NCBI GenBank assembly: GCA_024278655.1
Contig: JAJRSV010000072.1
Coordinates: 1 to 18,382, forward strand
Source: Bacteroidota bacterium
GTDB taxonomy: Bacteria; Bacteroidota; Ignavibacteria; Ignavibacteriales; Ignavibacteriaceae
Length of the DNA: 18,382 nucleotides
Direction of reading: 5' to 3'
The notes under the pieces are model-generated. The model had not been told where the DNA came from. It made no database searches and worked only from the letters and a program-made list of their open reading frames with translations. The translations under genes and the position numbers were made by a program. Below are positions 13,476 through 18,382 of this stretch, in pieces. The stretch's first letter is position 1. Each line of letters begins with the position of its first letter.

Positions 13476-15308
13476 TTATTCGACGGTAACACTTTTTGCC
13501 AGGTTTCTCGGCTGGTCAACATTTAACCCCTTCTTAACCGCAATGTGATACGCAAGCAATTGAAGCGGTATTGAGTTTAGTATGGGGCTAAGCATTTCTA
13601 TCGTTCTCGGTATTTTAATTACGTGATCAACAATCCTGTCAATCTCTCCGTCGCCGTCGTCGGCTATTGCTATAATTTTTCCGCCGCGGGCTCTAACTTC
13701 TTCTATGTTGCTTATAATTTTATCATAAGTAGAATCTTTAGGCGCAATAAAAACAACGGGCATATTTTCATCAATCAAGGCAATAGGTCCGTGTTTCATT
13801 TCCGCCGCAGGGTAACCTTCGGCATGGATGTATGAAATTTCTTTAAGCTTTAACGCACCTTCCAGCGCTACCGGAAAGTTATATCCTCTTCCGAGGTAGA
13901 GGAAATTATTTGCATCTTTAAATTCATTGGCAAGTTCTTCAATTTTATCATTAAGCTTAAGTATTTCCGAAATCTTGTCGGGCAGCGCCTGTAGTTCTTT
14001 TACAATCTCTCTTCCTTCGGGTGCACTTAAACTTTTCTTTCTTGCAATAAGCAACGTTATAAGCGAAAGCACAACCAACTGAGATGTAAATGCTTTAGTA
14101 GAAGCAACGCCAATCTCCGGTCCGGCATGAATATAAACACCGGCAGTACTCTCTCTTGCAATCGTGCTGCCTACAACGTTACAAATTCCGAGAACCAGCG
14201 CACCGCGGTTTTTTGCTTCGCGAAGTGCAGCAAGTGTATCGGCAGTTTCGCCGCTTTGCGAAATAAGAAACACCGTATCGTCTTTATCAATTATCGGGTT
14301 CCTGTATCTGAACTCCGATGCATATTCAACTTCGGTTGGAATGCGGGCGATGTGCTCAAGCATATATTCACCGACTAACCCCGCATGCCAGCTTGTTCCG
14401 CAGGCGGAAATTAAAATTCTTTTAGAGTTTACAAGCCGGTCAACCACTTCGGTTAATCCGCCGAGTTTGGATGTGCCTTCGTCAATCAAAAGTCTTCCGC
14501 GCATCGAATTACGTACCGACTCGGGCTGCTCCATTATCTCCTTCAGCATAAAATGAGGGAAACCGCCTTTGTCAATCTCTTCGAGCGACATGCTTATTTC
14601 GTGAACTTCTTTTTCAATTTCTTTATCCGAAATTGTTTTTACCGTAAAGTTATCTTTACTAACAACTGCAAGTTCACCGTCGTCCAGATACACCACCTGC
14701 TTTGTGTGAGCAAGAATAGCAGATACATCGGAAGCAATAAAGTTTTCATTTTCACCGAGTCCTACAACAAGCGGTGAACCTTTCCGTGCAACAACAATTT
14801 TATCAGGTTCTTCGCGATAAATAACCGCAATACCGTAAGTGCCTTCTACTTCGTTCAATGCAAGCTGAACCGCTTTGCACAAGGAATAACCTTTAACCAA
14901 AAAACTATCGATTAAATGAACGAGCACTTCCGAATCGGTCTCGCTTGTAAAGTGGTAACCTAATTTCTTCAAACCCGTTTTAATGGTTTGATAGTTTTCG
15001 ATTATTCCGTTGTGAATCAAGAAAAGAGTGTTGTTACTGTTTGAATGAGGATGTGCATTAATTTCGTTTGGAATGCCGTGAGTAGCCCAGCGCGTATGCC
15101 CGATACCCAATCCGGCATGAAGATTCATATTATGAATACGCTCTTCCAGCGCAGAAACTTTCCCTTTGTTTTTTATAATACTCGAATTTCCGTTTTCAAT
15201 TATCCCGATACCGGCGGAGTCGTATCCCCTGTATTCCAATCGTTTTAAACCGTTTATAAGAATAGGCACGCAGTTTTTATTGCCTATATAACCTACTATT
15301 CCACACAT
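13476..15308 (-). CDS. glmS: glutamine--fructose-6-phosphate aminotransferase (isomerizing)
   Basis: The 610-residue cytoplasmic enzyme makes glucosamine-6-phosphate from fructose-6-phosphate and glutamine, the entry to peptidoglycan and lipopolysaccharide amino sugars. The class II glutaminase domain begins MCGIVGYIG with the nucleophile Cys2, followed by HTRWATHG and HNGIIENY. Two SIS sugar-isomerase domains follow: ISACGTSWHAG, SQSGETADT and ASTKAFTSQ in the first, GRGYNFPVALEGALKLKE and EGYPAAEMKHGP in the second. The C-terminus DQPRNLAKSVTVE is the standard ending, and the length equals that of well-known GlmS proteins. ATG at 15306-15308 is preceded by AGGG. Nothing resembling the glmS ribozyme was seen in the 98-base upstream gap. 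Confidence 0.97.
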   Translation of the reverse strand: MCGIVGYIGNKNCVPILINGLKRLEYRGYDSAGIGIIENGNSSIIKNKGKVSALEERIHNMNLHAGLGIGHTRWATHGIPNEINAHPHSNSNNTLFLIHNGIIENYQTIKTGLKKLGYHFTSETDSEVLVHLIDSFLVKGYSLCKAVQLALNEVEGTYGIAVIYREEPDKIVVARKGSPLVVGLGENENFIASDVSAILAHTKQVVYLDDGELAVVSKDNFTVKTISDKEIEKEVHEISMSLEEIDKGGFPHFMLKEIMEQPESVRNSMRGRLLIDEGTSKLGGLTEVVDRLVNSKRILISACGTSWHAGLVGEYMLEHIARIPTEVEYASEFRYRNPIIDKDDTVFLISQSGETADTLAALREAKNRGALVLGICNVVGSTIARESTAGVYIHAGPEIGVASTKAFTSQLVVLSLITLLIARKKSLSAPEGREIVKELQALPDKISEILKLNDKIEELANEFKDANNFLYLGRGYNFPVALEGALKLKEISYIHAEGYPAAEMKHGPIALIDENMPVVFIAPKDSTYDKIISNIEEVRARGGKIIAIADDGDGEIDRIVDHVIKIPRTIEMLSPILNSIPLQLLAYHIAVKKGLNVDQPRNLAKSVTVE

Positions 15309-15406
15309 AGTAAAGCCCTGTTTCTAAATGAAAAATTATGAACCCGATAAATATAAAGTTTTTTGAGGGTTATATAAATAATGATGCCAAACTATTTGCC
15401 TGCCGG

Positions 15407-18382
15407 TTATCTTATACGGGCAAGCTTTTGAGTAACATCCCTGGTTTTATCGGCAAATTGTACAATGACCTTATACAGATATACACCATTGGCAACATCA
15501 TCGCCGTCCTCATCTTTACCGTCCCAATATATTTTATTGAAACCGGCATTCAATGCGGTTGGCGGCACTTCAATATTACGTATCAGTCTGCCGGCAATGG
15601 TATATATTTTAATATAGAACCTTTCGGGCAGCTGCGTTCCGTGCAACTGGAATGTAAAGTATGTATCGTTGGTAAACGGATTAGGATAATTATAAACTTC
15701 CGTAATATCCGATTCGTTAAACACATAAAAGATCGTACGTGACGAGGTTGAATCGAAGAAATTACCCGAAGCATCTTTCGCCAATATTTCGAGCGTATGC
15801 TTTCCGTCCTTTAATTTGGGTCGCCAGTGAATCTCCGCACGTGAATCAGGATAAGGCGTATAGCTGAAAGTTAAAGTAGAATCTTCGAATGTAAGAGGTT
15901 CGTTGTTGTAAATTATAGTAAAGTATTCCTGCTTAAGCGGAAGCGGACTGTTATCTTCCAGCGTTATCAAAACATCGGGTTGAGCGGAAACTATGTCGCC
16001 GTTTATAATTTCCTTACCATCGAATGCTATTGAGAAAGCAGGACGTACAGAATCCCTGACCACATAAAACGAATTGTCAATCAGATTATCGAAACCGAAA
16101 TACTCAAGCTGGTCGGTTACACCGAATGCCTGCATTTTGTTTTCGAACAGAAGCTGTTCGGTGTTTACGGTATATGTAATTACATCTGAAATACTGTCGG
16201 CAGGAACACTAATCACCCTTGAAAACGATTGGACGGTACTATCCACACTCACGTCGATAAGTTCGAAGTCGATATTCAAGCTGTCTATGTCTATATCGCC
16301 GTAATTTCTTGCTCTAAAGCTCATTGTAATCGGGAAACCCTGCATTACCGAATCGGGAGAAAACTGCATATCATCCCTTACAAAATAAACATCGGGTCTG
16401 GGATGGTAATCGAAATTAATACTCCTCAACTCCATAGGATTCACCTGACTTAAACTCGAATCGGTAAGAGTAATATTCAGACTCAGTTTCTGATAAGTTT
16501 TAGGATCCACATCGCTTAACGAATAAGGATTCGGTACATTTAAAGCAATAGTATCCCATTGCCCGGTAAAGAAATTCAAGCCCAACAGGTTAACGCTGTA
16601 CTGCCCGGTCGGACTCGGATTATACAAATCGTAAGATAAACTATTCCACCAGGCAACAGGTCCAACCGCTTTAGTATTTATCGAACCGGATGCATCGATA
16701 TATTCGCCCATAAACCTGCTGAACTTAGGCGGATAACCTGCACTGCCGCGGTAAACCGAAGCATAGATTTCATTATTCTCCCAATCAACACACCATGCGT
16801 AATAACTTTGGAAGTCCGAACGCACAATCCACTCTTCTTCGAAGAAGCCGTCGCTTAATCTTATACGCCGGATGTAATTGGTTAAAAATGTTTCAACAGG
16901 ATAGAGATAATCGCCGTAAACGAAGAAGCCCGAAAAACCTTCGAAGCTTGAACCGCTTAAGACCATATCGGCACGCACCAGCGAAAAACCGTTGTTCGGA
17001 TCGAAAACCCGCAGCGTATATTTTCTGTCGCCGTTCGGTTTAACCAAAGTAAGATTATAGAAATACTTATCGTCAGCGGTTAGATATACCGGTCCGTCAG
17101 CCGGGATGGAGTTATCCCATCTTAGCATACCGGGCGGAACCGCGACCGTATCTATTTCATCGGTAGCAACATTAATTCTGGTTAATTGATGACTCTGTCC
17201 CGTGGCGACATAAACGTAGCCGTCAAAGTACACGATTGAATTTAATATCTTATCGTAAAAGGTTGATAACTTTCCGTAAAATGCTCCTTTAACGGTACCG
17301 TTTCTTCCGGTGCCTATTTTATAAATAGCAGATTTTCCGTCCTGATTAAAAGGCAGCATCAAAAACCATATATTTCCAAAATAAATATAAGTACCGTCTG
17401 TTGTTATTGTCGTTAATCTCAAACTATCGGGCAGCGTAACTCCGGGAACAATATCACCCAAAAATGTATCATCCGAAGGACGGGGAGGCAGAAGATCGGT
17501 ATTTAAACGCAGTGCGCCACTGGAATCGGAATATGTGATATTATATGTATTAAATGTTTTAAGAATATCTTCGTGAGCATAATATCCGTTTTTAGGATTA
17601 TCCATTATCGAGAAACTTCTTATCTCGCTCCAGTTGCCGTATTCGCTGCCGGTAAATATTCTTGCACGCCAAAAGTAAGTGCCTTGCGGCAGTTCCGGAG
17701 AGTTCCACTTAACCAGAACCTGATTGGTAGTTAATGCACCCGAACTGACTATCGGCGATTCGAAGTTGAGCGAGGTATCTATCTCTATGTAATACGTTAA
17801 GTCTCTGTGCAGATAATGCCCGATATCGGAAAAGACAAATTCCATTGAAGACGACGAAGTTGAAAAACCGTCAATCGGTTTAAGAACATTCGGTTCGCTA
17901 ATATTAAAGACGAGGAAATACTGCGACGCAACATTATCGGAATGATCGACTTCGCTGATACTGTCTGCCTGGTTAATAGATGCAGTCAGTTGAAACAAAT
18001 CACCCTGTGTGGGAATCCATGTAAAATAAACCGAATCCTCATCGGCAAAACCGTCAAGTCTTTTACTTCCGGCTAAGTAGTTCGTATCTGCCGAACTAAC
18101 ATAAAGATCGACAGTTACGGAGTCGGTGTGAAACATTCGTCCCCAGTTATGAACATTCACTTTAACCGTAACAGTATCATTCACCAAAGGATTTGGCGGT
18201 GAAATTGTAATATCCGATGGACTGATTGAAAAATCGGGATACTTCGGTATTGCCATGCTAACTGCCGGATCGCCGAGATAAGTAAGCAATGCCACCTGTG
18301 TACCGTAAACCCCTGAAGCAGGCACCCTGTTTTTTGCATTTAAAATAGCTTTACCAACTGAAAATACTTTCTTATTAAAAAC
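15407..18382 (-). CDS. large T9SS-secreted multidomain protein, probably gingipain-like (C25) at its missing N-terminus (5' partial)
   Basis: The frame runs open to the right edge; at least 991 residues are visible and the true start lies outside. The GTG near 18325 is internal. The first 45 visible residues (VGKAILNAKN, YGTQVALLTYLGDPAVSMAIPKYPDF) look like the end of a C25 gingipain-type peptidase domain, where a late 'GDPA' segment is usual. Then come a CARDB-like domain (about 46-150), an FN3-like domain (about 155-260: YYIEIDTS, GTYFWRARIF), a long beta-propeller-like region (about 280-650), a second CARDB-like domain (about 665-790), an Ig-like domain, and a FlgD-like T9SS type A sorting domain from YNYPNPF to the basic end KLARIR. 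The sorting domain directs export across the outer membrane and anchoring or release. Proteolytic activity cannot be confirmed from this part. Confidence 0.85.
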   Translation of the reverse strand, partial: VFNKKVFSVGKAILNAKNRVPASGVYGTQVALLTYLGDPAVSMAIPKYPDFSISPSDITISPPNPLVNDTVTVKVNVHNWGRMFHTDSVTVDLYVSSADTNYLAGSKRLDGFADEDSVYFTWIPTQGDLFQLTASINQADSISEVDHSDNVASQYFLVFNISEPNVLKPIDGFSTSSSSMEFVFSDIGHYLHRDLTYYIEIDTSLNFESPIVSSGALTTNQVLVKWNSPELPQGTYFWRARIFTGSEYGNWSEIRSFSIMDNPKNGYYAHEDILKTFNTYNITYSDSSGALRLNTDLLPPRPSDDTFLGDIVPGVTLPDSLRLTTITTDGTYIYFGNIWFLMLPFNQDGKSAIYKIGTGRNGTVKGAFYGKLSTFYDKILNSIVYFDGYVYVATGQSHQLTRINVATDEIDTVAVPPGMLRWDNSIPADGPVYLTADDKYFYNLTLVKPNGDRKYTLRVFDPNNGFSLVRADMVLSGSSFEGFSGFFVYGDYLYPVETFLTNYIRRIRLSDGFFEEEWIVRSDFQSYYAWCVDWENNEIYASVYRGSAGYPPKFSRFMGEYIDASGSINTKAVGPVAWWNSLSYDLYNPSPTGQYSVNLLGLNFFTGQWDTIALNVPNPYSLSDVDPKTYQKLSLNITLTDSSLSQVNPMELRSINFDYHPRPDVYFVRDDMQFSPDSVMQGFPITMSFRARNYGDIDIDSLNIDFELIDVSVDSTVQSFSRVISVPADSISDVITYTVNTEQLLFENKMQAFGVTDQLEYFGFDNLIDNSFYVVRDSVRPAFSIAFDGKEIINGDIVSAQPDVLITLEDNSPLPLKQEYFTIIYNNEPLTFEDSTLTFSYTPYPDSRAEIHWRPKLKDGKHTLEILAKDASGNFFDSTSSRTIFYVFNESDITEVYNYPNPFTNDTYFTFQLHGTQLPERFYIKIYTIAGRLIRNIEVPPTALNAGFNKIYWDGKDEDGDDVANGVYLYKVIVQFADKTRDVTQKLARIR

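Noticed and set aside
13321..13548. Open frame on the plus strand across the terminator, tRNA-Phe and the end of glmS
   Set aside because: It is entirely antisense to a tRNA and a well-supported gene; it has no ribosome-binding site and no recognisable protein pattern.
15309..15406. glmS ribozyme or terminator between the T9SS gene and glmS
   Set aside because: The gap is too short and lacks the ribozyme core; the only dyad is a five-base AACCC/GGGTT with a 21-base loop.
15338..15742. 134-codon plus-strand frame antisense to the end of the T9SS protein gene
   Set aside because: It overlaps a confident sorting domain on the other strand and shows no protein family features of its own.
18323..18325. 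GTG as the start of the large secreted protein
   Set aside because: The frame continues without a stop to the window edge and the residues before it fit the upstream domain, so the GTG is internal.
1..18382. CRISPR array, prophage, integrase or transposase
   Set aside because: No regularly spaced repeats were seen, and no product resembles a phage or recombination protein.

Overview
The window looks like a chromosomal segment from an Ignavibacteria/Chlorobi-type member of the Bacteroidota-Chlorobiota group. Three things point there. A very large secreted protein ends in a type IX secretion (T9SS) type A / FlgD-like sorting domain. Two small signal-peptide-bearing barrel-like proteins imply a Gram-negative outer membrane. 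Several genes nevertheless keep strong Shine-Dalgarno sequences (AGGAG-type), which classical Bacteroidetes mostly lack. The taxonomic call is an inference from these traits, not from a marker gene.

Almost all genes lie on the minus strand. In transcription order (right to left) they are: the 3' part of a giant T9SS-secreted multidomain protein whose N-terminus lies outside the window (15407-18382); glmS for glucosamine-6-phosphate synthesis (13476-15308); tRNA-Phe(GAA) (13357-13429) followed by a strong bidirectional terminator; an OPT-family oligopeptide transporter (10412-12427) with its own terminator; an MFS transporter resembling the MFSD1 group (8907-10301); two tandem paralogous outer-membrane-type proteins (8096-8842 and 7272-8054); an M29-type aminopeptidase (6276-7241); the def-fmt pair for N-terminal formylmethionine processing (5545-6111, 4628-5533); an exported alpha/beta hydrolase (3086-4531); and a cystathionine beta-synthase plus cystathionine gamma-lyase/synthase pair (1519-2892, 144-1277), which together form a reverse transsulfuration module.

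The plus strand carries only a compact two-gene RelE/ParE-type toxin-antitoxin module (12698-13176), clearly more AT-rich than its neighbours, and the last 31 codons of an antitoxin-like gene at the left edge (1-96). No intergenic gap exceeds 300 bases. The larger gaps hold an inverted repeat pair (1332-1512), a double-hairpin palindromic repeat (6204-6244), the divergent OPT/TA promoter region (12428-12697) and a GC-rich palindrome (13254-13265).

Functional themes: peptide uptake and breakdown (OPT, MFSD1-like MFS, M29 aminopeptidase, and possibly the secreted proteins), cysteine synthesis from homocysteine, and housekeeping (glmS, def, fmt, tRNA-Phe). I see no CRISPR array, integrase, transposase or obviously new multi-gene system. 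The items most worth following up are the MFSD1-like/OPT neighbourhood, the tandem outer-membrane paralogues and the two intergenic repeat structures.
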